NCBI RefSeq assembly: GCF_037975245.1 | Contig: NC_092565.1 | Coordinates: 17,403,999 to 17,467,998 of the forward strand | Length of the DNA: 64,000 nt | From: Apostichopus japonicus | Lineage: Eukaryota; Echinodermata; Holothuroidea; Aspidochirotida; Stichopodidae | Direction of reading: 5' to 3' | Shown: positions 53,834 to 64,000 of the stretch, one piece after another | Layout of the letters: every line of letters begins with the position of its first letter | Numbering within the stretch: position 1 is the stretch's first letter | Made by a program: the position numbers and the translations under genes | The notes under the pieces: generated by a model | The model's database searches: none | The model's input: only the letters and a program-made list of their open reading frames with translations | Told to the model about the DNA's origin: nothing

Positions 53834-54080
53834 TTACATATGTTTGTAGAACTGATAGTTGTTGAGGGGTCCACGTTCTTTGTTGAGGCCGGTGATGTGA
53901 GACTTGATACGAAAGATCCAATCGAGTTCTTTTCCCCCCTCTGCAGAGATTAATAACACCCATAAGTTTATAATCATAAATGTGTTGTAGTTTATCCCTG
54001 GCCAAAGAAAGTTTATTGAAATCTTCAGAGGAGTTGGAGGCCCAATGGGCTTGTTCATGGCAGGAAATCTCCTTTAACAA
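53834..54080 (-). pseudogene. Frame-broken retroelement piece, GIY-YIG-like end (possibly Penelope-like)
   Basis: On the minus strand one frame gives CHEQAHWASNSSEDFNKLSL, and another, continuing downstream, gives GGKELDWIFRIKSHITGLNK. An H-(F/W) motif followed by R-E-x-x-W-I-x-x-(L/I)-x-(T/S) and G-L-N is typical of the end of GIY-YIG nuclease regions in Penelope-like and related retroelements. The two parts lie in different frames, so the copy is dead. Based on motif memory only. Confidence 0.45.
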
Positions 54081-54165
54081 CTATATATTTCTCCAAATAC
54101 CTCCTTTCTTTTGCCTTGTTTTTACTGTACACAGTGGAGTCAAATTTATTTCTCATACAGTCTGA

Positions 54166-57100
54166 TGCTGTCTTCAGTAGACGAACCTTTCCCCTTGGTT
54201 TCAATTTTTCTTTACCTTTCGCCGTACAGTATGCTCTATAGCAATCCTATATGTTAGTTTATTATCTCGCCTTCCTTTCTTTATTGACTCAATAGAGGAG
54301 TTACAGACAGATGAAAGCCTCTTATTCTCCTTCCAGAACCTCTCATATTCAATATATCACGAGGACATCGTGGTTTTCCATATGTTGCTGTTGTTTATTG
54401 AAAAAAAAATCATTTCAAATCGCTGTAAGATATGTGATTTAATATTACCAGTTTCCGTTTTTACTTTTTCGCTTGTTAATGCATTTTCATTTTAGGGTGA
54501 AGTTGCATATTATTTTATACTATACAATATTAAAATCCATGTTTATTTAGCTCACTAGCTGGACATGTCACGTTCTATTTCTTTGGTAATTTCGTTTTTA
54601 CGTGATTATAATTCTTATTGTCCGAGCTAATAAATAAATAAATACAATTTGAAATTTAAGATTATATATAGGACGATCATATGAGAGAGGGATCAAATTA
54701 TAGAATCTATCTGTAGAGAATTATGAATTATTTAGTTCTTCACAGAACGATACAACTGAGCATGGCACGTTTGATTGACTACACTTGCTATCTAGTTTTA
54801 GAAAGAATTTTTTTAAATGTTCTTTTCCATACCTCCGATCCGTATAAGAACCGTAAAACATATTTCAATATCAATAAATTCAGAAACAAATTCACAACTC
54901 ACGTCTTTTGCCTTTCATTAAAATCCGGGATTATTTCTTTCATATCTCCGACAACCCACAAAATCTCGAAAATGTGGTACTCAAATATTATCGATTGTCA
55001 GGTCTTACAAAAACTGATGAATCGAAGAAAACCAAAAATGAATTATGTATAAATATACCTTTGCTTATTTCCCCCACCCCCCCCCCACATTTTTGGGGGC
55101 ATTCAAATATTTTTCGACCCCCTCAAAAAGTCTCAGCATGTTTTCTCTTTACTTTAGAAGTAGGATATCCCCTGCTCCCTACAAAAGCATCAGGCACCCT
55201 AAAAACAATAGTCTAGCTATACGCCCCTGGTTGCAATCACTGAAAATCAAAACCCTCCACAAAGGTGTAGTATATTATTCGTCGTTCCATAGCTTCAATT
55301 TTATTGGCAACTTCGTAGCAGTTGGATGCAGTTTTGTTTATCAATATAAACCGATTGATAGATATATTTTACGGATGAGTCGATAGTTTGTTTAACTTTG
55401 GTCTACGGACGTTTCCTTCCTCTCAGATTACTCCTATATACACACTTCCATTTCAGTAATCTGTTTACTGTCACCCTGAAAGTATTTTCACTAATTGACA
55501 CATTGAAGAAACTGTCTAATTTAACACGTCTCGATGTCTGAAAATAATTTGGAGATTCACAACCAATAGGAAGGCACTTTTCAAACATGCTTAATTAAAT
55601 TTGGGGCAAAGGCTGACCACCTTTGATCTGAAAGATTCTGGGTGATCCTACTAATGTCAAGTTAAAACGACGTGTGAGTGACAATAATTTGTGCCCGTCA
55701 CATTTAACTTCTAGTTTTATACCCTATCATACCCTCCATTACCGACAGCATTTTAGTTTTAAGCTTAATATAGTTCTTTGTGTTACGCATGTGTGCAATA
55801 GTACATTTAGAAATATGCTGATGTAGTCGGTATCCGAAAATAAAGTAGTTGCCTGCTGGTCATTGAGGGGCTGGATTTATCAAAGCCATCCTTGTTTATT
55901 CCCAAAACAAACCCCCCCCCCCCCCCAAAAAAAAAACCAGATTTATACGGAAGCGTTGAATGATCGTAATAAAAACAAAATAAGACATAGCTGCTCTCTA
56001 TACACATAATAACACAAACGTCGGCGAAATTCTTTAAAATCCAGACTTAAATCATTTTTTTTGCAGTCATTCGTGGCTGTTGTACAAATTTATCACAATC
56101 GAATATTATGCCTATATTGACATTTGTTGATATAAACCATTAGGATGGTAAAAATAAAATGATTACTTAGTGAAAGCGTTAAGTCATGTTTAATGAGAAG
56201 AATGAAAGCCCGATACAATTGATGTTAATTTAAAATAGTTTATATCTATAAAACAATGACATTGTTAACTGAAGATACCGTATCTTGTTCGATCTATCTA
56301 ATGGCACTTTTCCTCTTCTGTACACCAAGTTTCTTTTTTTCGCACGTTGAAAATCATTGCGTCCATGGGGCAAACTAGGTGCCTGGATCTGTTACAGGCC
56401 AACTCAAGGTGTTATTTCGTCAAATCATTTGAAAGTGAAATACTTCAGAATTTAAATTAATTTTGGAGAATGTTGATAGGAGATACCAAGCATAACGAAT
56501 GAAGTAGATTTAACTCAAGAATTAGCGCTAAATTATGTGTTACTATGTTTAAAATATTTCATTATTACTGTCTTATCTTGCGGAGTTGACCGAACCTATA
56601 TAGCCTGTGTTTGTCACGTGGTATAAGCAATTAATATAAGCAGTATGGAACCACTATATCGTAAATACGGATAAGTTTATGTAGCTTTTCTGCACAAGAC
56701 GAAAATCTGGATTAAACTCATTTTGCATATATATATATATATATATATATAATAACTATCTATCTCCTTGCCTTTCCATTTTTCTTTTTTCTTTTTTTTT
56801 AATTTTCCGATCCACTAAAGTGGGATTCAAACTCGTTACAACGAGGAGAGTTTTCTTACTTCACAAAGACATTACCTGATGTTAAGAATATTCACCATAT
56901 ACAATCTACCTTTTCTGTGATCACAGTTTGTATGAGGCTCCCGGAATGTTCAGACCACGAAATACCATGCTGTTTTAAGAAACAGGCGTACACCATTGTG
57001 CAATGTAACACACTGAGTATTACGAACTTTTTATGTACGTCAAAATTAAACAACAACGCTGACAAATTGTAGAAACGTTACTTTCAATATAATATCGTGG

Positions 57101-57390
57101 TATTGTCAGACTAACCATGGTTGACATGTAATTCACGACCAAAGAGGCCGTATAATATTGGCTACATATAGTCACGGCTAATGGAGTATATTCTGCGGAA
57201 AATGTATCTTATCGGTGAATATACAGCATGGGCGCTATCTTCTGTAGCATTTATCAAAAGCAATATTATGAACAATGTATTCGTGCTTCCTTGACTGACA
57301 TGCAGGGGGTGACCAAATGATTGAAAACGATCCTACCTTAATAGTTATAACAAGAGGTACTAGAACTGAATCAATGGAGGGGGAACAAAG
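54166..57390. other. Intergenic, nothing firm
   Basis: AT-rich with poly-C/poly-A runs (55076-55087, 55913-55937) and a TA run (56728-56750). Overlapping ORFs at 54723-55386 show no recognisable family. Confidence 0.4.
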
Positions 57391-57395
57391 GTTGC

Positions 57396-57713
57396 TATCA
57401 TAGGCGTAGGAGCCCAATTTGATTTTTTTTTTTTTGGGGGGGGGGGGGGGTTCGCGCGCTCCGCGCGAGTTCAACATGTTAATGTACATATCAATTACAT
57501 ACAATCGTTTGCCGTCTTATTACCCTTCAATATTGGTTATCATTTTGGGGAAGTCGTTAGAATAATAATTATAATTATAATAATATAAGTTTAACCATTG
57601 AAAAACACATTGCAATTTATTTTTCTCTCAGCATATTGCCCGAATTTTCACAAATATATTTGGGTGGGGGCTGCATCCCCCCAGCCCCCACCCCTCGCCT
57701 CCTACGCCTATGG
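57396..57713. mobile_element. Fold-back (MITE-like) element with poly-G/poly-C arms
   Basis: The left end ataggcgtaggagccc (about 57400-57415) is mirrored by cctcctacgcctat (about 57699-57712). A poly-T then poly-G run (57423-57450) lies inside the left end, with a C/G-rich ggtgggggctgcatcccccc stretch inside the right end. Both flanks read ggttgctat, next to the inverted ends. Confidence 0.7.
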
Positions 57714-60700
57714 TTGCTATGCAAGCAAACGATGCCTAACTGCTTTAAAATCTTCCATTACTTATCAATCGTTCTTCATGTCATATGTGTTTGCTCTTGA
57801 ACAGATGACAGCTGATCGGGGTTTTTTTTCATTTTGATATTGATAGTTTAAGTGTTTTGACCGCTAAATAACCGAGCCTTTCCTCTAAAAGCGGAAGCTC
57901 CTTGTGTGCATCTATACTATAAATGCTTCAAATCCTGGAACAAGTCGCATGCATGAAATTTCACTTGTTTTTATCTAGTAAAAAAAGAAATTGCTTTACA
58001 CTGACAGTATTTCTAATTATAGTCCCAAAGAAAAGTGATAATCAGATGGAAAATAGCCCAATCAAATTGATAATAATAACAACTTTATTCATTCAAAAAG
58101 CCCCCCCCAAAAAAAAAATTTAAAAATAAATAAATAAATAAAAAATAAACATGTGTCGTTGTGGCACTGATGTAAGCTGGGCTTTATAAATGCTATATAT
58201 CTATTTATCAATCTATCTATAATAATAATCAAAAAAGAAATGAAATAGAAAATAATGAAAACTAAAAAAAACACCTAAAAAGTGAGAGATTTACCTCGAT
58301 CTGATTCGAATAATATTTTAAGTCTCTTGAAAGTGCAAACATGTAACAATTATGATTTTCACTTTTTCTCATGAAATCTAACGATCATTTTCATAGCTTT
58401 AAACATCCGGTTTGGTATTAATACAATCAAATGTGTAACTACATTTTGCTTTCATGTAGTTTTTTCGTTTTGTTTCAAAACGTAATCGCTTTCTTGACTA
58501 ACTCAATACTTACCCGGCGTATTTCTCCGCTTAGATATTGAATAAAAAATCAACTTTAAATTGTCATTTGGCATTTGCAATGTTACACAACGAAATATGT
58601 ATACATATAATACAGCTGAACAATTTTTGTAGGCATTGCTTTGCCAAACTAGTTATTGCTTGCGATTGTATTTATTGAAACAAATTATACACTTGTTTGT
58701 AATAAAATCCGATAACGTCAGAACGTTGTCGACATGATGTAGCAAAACTAATTGAAAAGCAAAGAAATGGCAAAGGATTGTCTTAATGTGTTCAATTAAA
58801 TTTATTTATGTCTGATAATGTTAGTTTCAAACAAAGCATGAAATCTTTGCTAAACGTCAATTTGAAATCTCGTTTCAAGTTACCATGCGAAAGAGACTAC
58901 GTTATATATAAAACTGAAAACTTTTATAAATAGGTCTTGGAGGTAATTCCGATTTACGAAGGTTTGTAGGTGTCATCATTATGAATGCGACGTAAAATCT
59001 TATAGTTTAAAAAAGAGAACTTCTATCATACAGATTTCGCAATGGTAAGAAGTTCAGGTATTTTGAGAAGATTGTCTGATAGAAAGTACGACAACTTCTT
59101 AACAAAGTGCAAGTTAACTACCAAACCACTGTACTTTTGTTAAATAGTATAAGAAGTATAAAGAGGGGTCTGTATGTTTCGATTCTAGCTGAAATGTTAG
59201 TACAGGAAAATGAATGATAAAAAGATATAGAATGAGCTTTAGAGGATTTGGTTGTTTTATTATCTCACTATCTGTGAGTATCTCTATCATTGATCGTTTA
59301 CCTGGTCAGAGGTCAATCAAGTAACTAGACTGAGGATAGCAGCCGTTTGTTTAAGATATAACGACAACCATTACACTTAGCTGGATTTCCTTCTATAGAG
59401 ACCGGCTACAAGTTGTCATTGTGAACCGGTTGTAGGCCTATAGACAAATGGAACAGACAAGTTTGATTAAATAATGAATAGAATATGTAATGAGTAGCTA
59501 GAAGAAGGGAAGCAGGTGATGGAAGTATTGCTGGGAATGAAAATAATTGAGAGCTGCAGGTGGGAGGAACTTAGCAAGGAAGTATAGCGAAAAACAGTAC
59601 GGTAATTAGATGCGGTGGGGGTGGGGGGAGGGTTGAGGAATAAAGAGACAAGAGGAGATTAGAAAGAAAAAATTAAAGATGAGAGTGCCATACCAGCTTA
59701 CTGTACAAATATATTCCCTGTACACCGGTGCATACCAGAATGAGGTAGTAAAATGCTTTTGTTTTTAGCCCTTACCAACAAATACCAATATCTTTCAAAT
59801 ATTCTTTATAAGGAATATTATAGTTCAATCATCGATGATCCATATTTAAGAATTACTTTAAATCTAAAATTGTTTCTTTTGCTAAGCAGTTATTAGCCTA
59901 CTCACTATACAGTTATGATCAAGTTTTGGTAATATTTTCCCAAAATAAACTTAATTCACAAATAAAATAGTACAATATAATGTTAACACTTATAAATACT
60001 AGTTTAGGTCTCGACACGATTTTGAAAACCAAAGTGTTTTTTTTCTTCAAACCTTTTCTCTCCTGAGACATTTTATCTCCATCCCGAGTAGAATCAATCA
60101 ATTTGGGTCACTTTCTGGTTAATATTATGATTGATAAGATTTTCTTCATTAATGGCGCTCGTAATTCTAAAAAGTAATACATACAGCCCGTCCTATAATA
60201 AACAATCCTAATTGAACACTCGAACATTTTTCCTTTTGACTTTTTTTTTTTTTTTTTGCTTGTATTTTTTTTTTTTTACGTGCTGCGATTGAACCCAAAT
60301 ATAAAAACAAAAATAGACTACGAAAAAAGATATATATAGACAAGAAAAGAAGACACAGATACCTGGCCTATATATTAAACGAAAGGGTGTTGGAGAAGGG
60401 ACTAAATGTGTCAAAACAAATTAAAAAAGAAAACAAAAGAAAAGAAAAAGAATACGGAAATGTTGTTCATCTGCTTCCCGACTACCTTCTCATTCAAGGA
60501 AGAATTGCACGGTCATTACACATGTACAACGAGCTCCGCTACCCCCCCCCCTTCCCCTGCAGGTGGGACAATATTTCCCCCATACTGTACTTTCATGTCC
60601 AACTTCACAGCACTCGTACTGACAGTATGAATTACCATGCTTCTGTCAGGTTAAAAGTTAGGGACTGTTCATGCTGTCAGTATAGGAGCGCTTTGAAGCA

Positions 60701-60760
60701 CGAAATGGGAGGCCAGTATACAATGGTATAAGCATGAAAACTGTCACAATTGGCTGGCAA
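57714..60760. other. Intergenic, nothing recognised
   Basis: AT-rich. Simple tracts: (aaat)n at 58117-58147 and T runs at 60240-60278. The overlapping ORFs at 60387-60731 are low complexity at their starts and have no family match. Confidence 0.4.
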
Positions 60761-60774
60761 TAATAGTAGATCGG

Positions 60775-61215
60775 CTAGATTCGAAGACGATTGAAATTAG
60801 ACCGAGTTATAATAAACGACATTCAGAATTATTTTAAAAACACATGTCGCACTCGAGACGAAAGTGTTTCGATTCGATCCGGAATCATATATAACAGACT
60901 CGAAACTGAGACGTTATCAATGTGTTTCGACTCGACCCAGGACACTCAAGAATCCAAGCTCGAGTTACTAGAATGAGTTTGTATTTTCAACCATGGGGGC
61001 ACTGGGAATCAGTCTTGATCCTGATCTATACCAAAGGTACTATTGTAAAGAGCCGACTAGACCCGGGACAATGAAGAATCGGTTGAACTCCGAAATCCAA
61101 ACTTGAGACACTTATACAAGTGAGTCGATTCGACCCAGAATCAGATTCGAATCCTAACCCAACAAAATTGAGACACTAGCGTGATTCAATTCTAGCTGAG
61201 ACAACGTTAGTCCTG
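60775..61215. repeat. Degenerate repeat with tcgattcgacc and gagac motifs
   Basis: Recurring gattcga(t/c)cc, cagaatc or ggaatc, and (a/c)gagac(a/g) segments at about 60777, 60870, 60930, 61060, 61130 and 61190. Diverged enough that a fixed unit length cannot be given. Confidence 0.4.
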
Positions 61216-61857
61216 GAAGCTTGCACTCGAGACCACCCCACCACACCCCCTTCTCCCTTAGGATAACCCATTTAGAACTATACGCTTTGCCCATTTACAC
61301 TTCCTGTTGCAACGCATGAACCGCATAACCTGCTTCTTACATAGATCGGTTATGTGACGCACGAAATCGATGATACCTAAAGGCTGCAATCTCAAATACC
61401 TTCGTGTTAAATAACTTCCTGAGAATAACTTAAAACCAGTCAAAAAGAAAATGAGAAGAGAAAAATGATCTCCAGACACGTTTCAATACGATAATAAATT
61501 TATGATAGTCCTATCACGCAAACTTGCAGGCCGTGAAATGTTAAAATATTGAACATAATAATACAGGGGTTAATTTACAATTGGTGTATCCGGCTCACGT
61601 CATTGCCACTGCAGCTGAATTCCTTTTAATGTAAGCTTAAAGTGAGCCTCTTCATTCGTTAACAATGCATCCAATTCCCTGCTTTGATGCATGAAGTGTC
61701 CTTCGCTCTGTCAACTTGTCCTACGCCTTTCTGGCAAAACATTTTACTTAAATTTGTGTATTAATGTTACTGGTGAGACGAAGTACATTTTCTGACGTAT
61801 AGGTATATACGGTTATAGGTATACATGAAAATTTGCATTACAATTCGTTGACACGTC

Positions 61858-62104
61858 GTTAAATGAATAGGTTAAAGAAACATTTTCATTAATTGCATTA
61901 ATATGCCTCGACGTTTTTATCTCATATGGGTATTGAATATGTTAAAGCAGCCTTTTCATTAATTACATTAATCTTCGTTGACACTTTATTCCGTTCGGGG
62001 TAATGAATATGTTAATGAGAACCTTTCAGTAATTGCGTTAATATGCGTCGAGTTTTTATTACGTCCAGGGTAATGAATGTGTTTAAGAAAACGTTCATTA
62101 ATCG
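61858..62104. repeat. 70-bp tandem repeat, about 3.5 copies
   Basis: gttaaagaaacattttcatt starts at 61871, and its relatives start at 61941, 62011 and 62081, exactly 70 bases apart. Shared parts are aatgaatatgttaa, cattaattgcattaatatgc and a cgacgtttttat-like segment. Confidence 0.9.
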
Positions 62105-63590
62105 TGGTATTACAATTTTCTAGTCTGCAGTATAGACTAACTGTACATGACGAATGAATTTTTTTACCAGGAGATGGCTTTAATTAGAATCCAATTGATA
62201 GGAACAGCTGCGACAACTGATAATTTGAAGCAAGGTAAATCAAATGAGTTCATTTCAGCTGACGATAAAAGTCTATGAAAGAAATTATGGTTAAAACTAT
62301 TGTTCTGTGTGATACAAGTCCAATGGTTATTAGACGCAATGTTTGGGGTTTTTTCTTGCACTTATGAGAGGGATATGCAAACAAGACCGCATTCCTCTTT
62401 TCCTTGAGTTTTCCATATTGCGACTCTCGATTGAGTGTTGTTTTGGACTCAAAATAATTGTTATTATAGATAAGGTACTTGAAAACGATATAGGCCTACA
62501 TGCCTGGTAAATCATACCTAGCCCATCTCACGCTCGCTAAAATCTCGAGTTTTCAAACGCTTATAACAAAATCTCACTGACTGAAACCTGTTGAACGAAT
62601 GAAGTCCCAGACCGGTTTTTTCTTTGTATAACCATTTAAATTCATAGACTGGATATGGTTGTTTTCACACTCATATGATCCTCAGATGGAACGTTCTACT
62701 ATTCACCACTACGGACACTTTCTCCATGCATCTATACCCCGTATACTTGAATGGTTCCCTTTTATGTACCTCTGCCTCTCATGTATTCACAGCGACATAC
62801 CCCTAATTCTCCTTATGAGCTCTGCCCTGCATTGAATCCTCTCCCTTAGATGATTCTCTCTGTGCTTCGTCCTCATCTATTATACTCTCATATTAATCCT
62901 CATATTATCCTCATATTTATCCTCCCTTGAAGGCTTCCCCAGTTTTCCAATCTTATCCATGCACACCTTTACCTGCATGCCTTTGTTATATATACAGACT
63001 TACCCCTATACGGCATTTCCCTTATTTTGTATCTCCCATTGAACCCCGTATGGACCATCCTATTCTACATCCTCCTTATTAAGCCCCCCCCCCCTTCCAC
63101 CCGGATTACTCTGCCTCTGGACCTCTGCACTTTTAGGACGAAAGAGGGATCCAAATTGCAGCAAATTAGAATGAAATCCACAGTATGTTTAGGAAATGTT
63201 GATGTCTGTTGAAATGGCAACGTTAGCTGCCTTGAAAAGAACTGGAAAAAAATCATCCACAAGACAGAAGATGGTCGTGTTATCCCCATTACAATGTTTT
63301 CACGACCTGCTACAAGGCATATAGTTTTCGAGCAACAGACCTTACCCAAATCGAAGACTATTTCAGGCCCGTTTTGCTAAGCCAGAACGTGCTCCCCCCC
63401 CCCCCCGCAATCTATTGATCGCACTTTTTCGTAAAGGCCTTTCACATTTTTGAAAACCCCTTTTTGTGTTTTGTCGTCAATTGTCGGTATTTTTATCAAA
63501 CGTAACATATTTGTAGAGAGTCCGAAAGCCTACTTCTTCTGGTGCGGTATGCTGTACTCGCCTTAGATTTGTACTCAAGGAATTTGTAAT
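62105..63590. other. Intergenic, nothing recognised
   Basis: No convincing gene. A pyrimidine-rich stretch with recurring cctcat/cctctcc words spans about 62690-63115, and poly-C runs lie at 63084-63094 and 63393-63406. Confidence 0.4.
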
Positions 63591-63599
63591 AGTATGGTA

Positions 63600-64000
63600 T
63601 AAGGTTAAGGTAGTAAAACTTGGTATAGCGCACATTACTGTAAAAAACACTCAATGGCGCTGAACAAACAAAACAATTATAAAAACGATTTCTTAAATAA
63701 ATGAGTCTTTAAAGCAGCTTTAAAAGTTCTGATGGTCTTCGAATTTCTTGTGTCGACGGGGAGAGCGTTCCAAAGTCTAGGACCAACGACGCTGAAAGAG
63801 CGGCCTGCGAAACAATTGCGGCGTGTGAAAGGAACCTTAAGAAGGATGCCCTTTGACGAGCGTGTTGAACGACCAGGTGTCTTAATTTCCAGCAACTCGG
63901 ACAGATAAGCTGGTGCTGAATTATGAATACACTTATAAACGAGGAGGAGGATCTTGTACTCGGCACAGACATTGACGGGGAGGATGTGCAGCTCCTTCAA
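63600..64000 (-). mobile_element. Non-LTR retrotransposon 3' end, cut by window edge
   Basis: The minus-strand frame from 64000 to 63677 reads YKILLLVYKCIHNSAPAYLS and later VVGPRLWNALPVDTRNSKTI, then FKAALKTHLF and a stop. This is the classic end of CR1/L2/jockey-type reverse-transcriptase ORFs. Downstream (63600-63676) gcgccattgagtg and gtgcgctatacc on the minus strand match the usual 3' region. It is a different subfamily from the copy at 5605-6075; whether it is full length cannot be told. Confidence 0.85.

Noticed and set aside
54723-55386. Three overlapping + strand ORFs around 100 codons
   Set aside because: Different frames, low-complexity parts (poly-C) and no family recognised.

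Overview
The window is animal nuclear DNA. It is AT-rich, with small exons flanked by GT/AG splice signals, introns of 0.3-4 kb, non-LTR retrotransposon 3' ends, tRNA-derived SINEs, short terminal-inverted-repeat transposons, minisatellites and no operons. The mix of repeats suggests a marine invertebrate, possibly an echinoderm, but nothing here fixes the species.

The left 39 kb (555-39262, + strand) holds the 3' part of one large gene. I assembled 25 coding exons. All 24 splice junctions keep one open frame (17 phase 0, 3 phase 1, 4 phase 2) and give 1607 residues to a TAA at 39260-39262. The 5' end lies before the window. Patterns recalled from the family place it among Munc13/UNC13 proteins, nearest UNC13D (Munc13-4) or BAIAP3: an MHD1-like segment (exons 11-14), the short block before MHD2 (exon 18), MHD2 (exons 19-22) and the extreme C-terminal helix (end of exon 25). 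Such proteins tether vesicles and prime SNAREs for exocytosis. Two oddities stand out. About 380 residues, much of it disordered, sit inside the MUN region (exons 15-17). The C2 domain expected after MHD2 is not seen; an acidic, probably disordered stretch takes its place, while the terminal helix is kept.

The introns carry a CR1/L2-like LINE 3' end (5605-6075), two tRNA-derived SINEs (6439-6690, 12391-12795), a 32-bp minisatellite (9448-10073), a 1.3-kb inverted-repeat element with an internal 282-bp duplication (18881-20167), a dispersed repeat rich in AGGTCA half-sites (about 26.3, 30.3, 31.5-32.4 and 37.0-37.5 kb) and a 413-bp MITE (37594-38006).

The right 25 kb (39263-64000) looks intergenic. 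It contains (TA)n tracts, a LINE 3' end (47383-47780), a 366-bp hAT-type MITE with an 8-bp target duplication (48380-48745), a 38-bp minisatellite with higher-order structure (50197-51024), a trinucleotide microsatellite (51685-51861), a broken GIY-YIG-like retroelement piece on the minus strand (53834-54080), a fold-back element (57396-57713), a 70-bp repeat (61858-62104) and a minus-strand LINE end running off the right edge. Only weak candidate exons were found here (41859-41907, 47932-48099, 51371-51619). I found no convincing rRNA, functional tRNA, other ncRNA or CRISPR.
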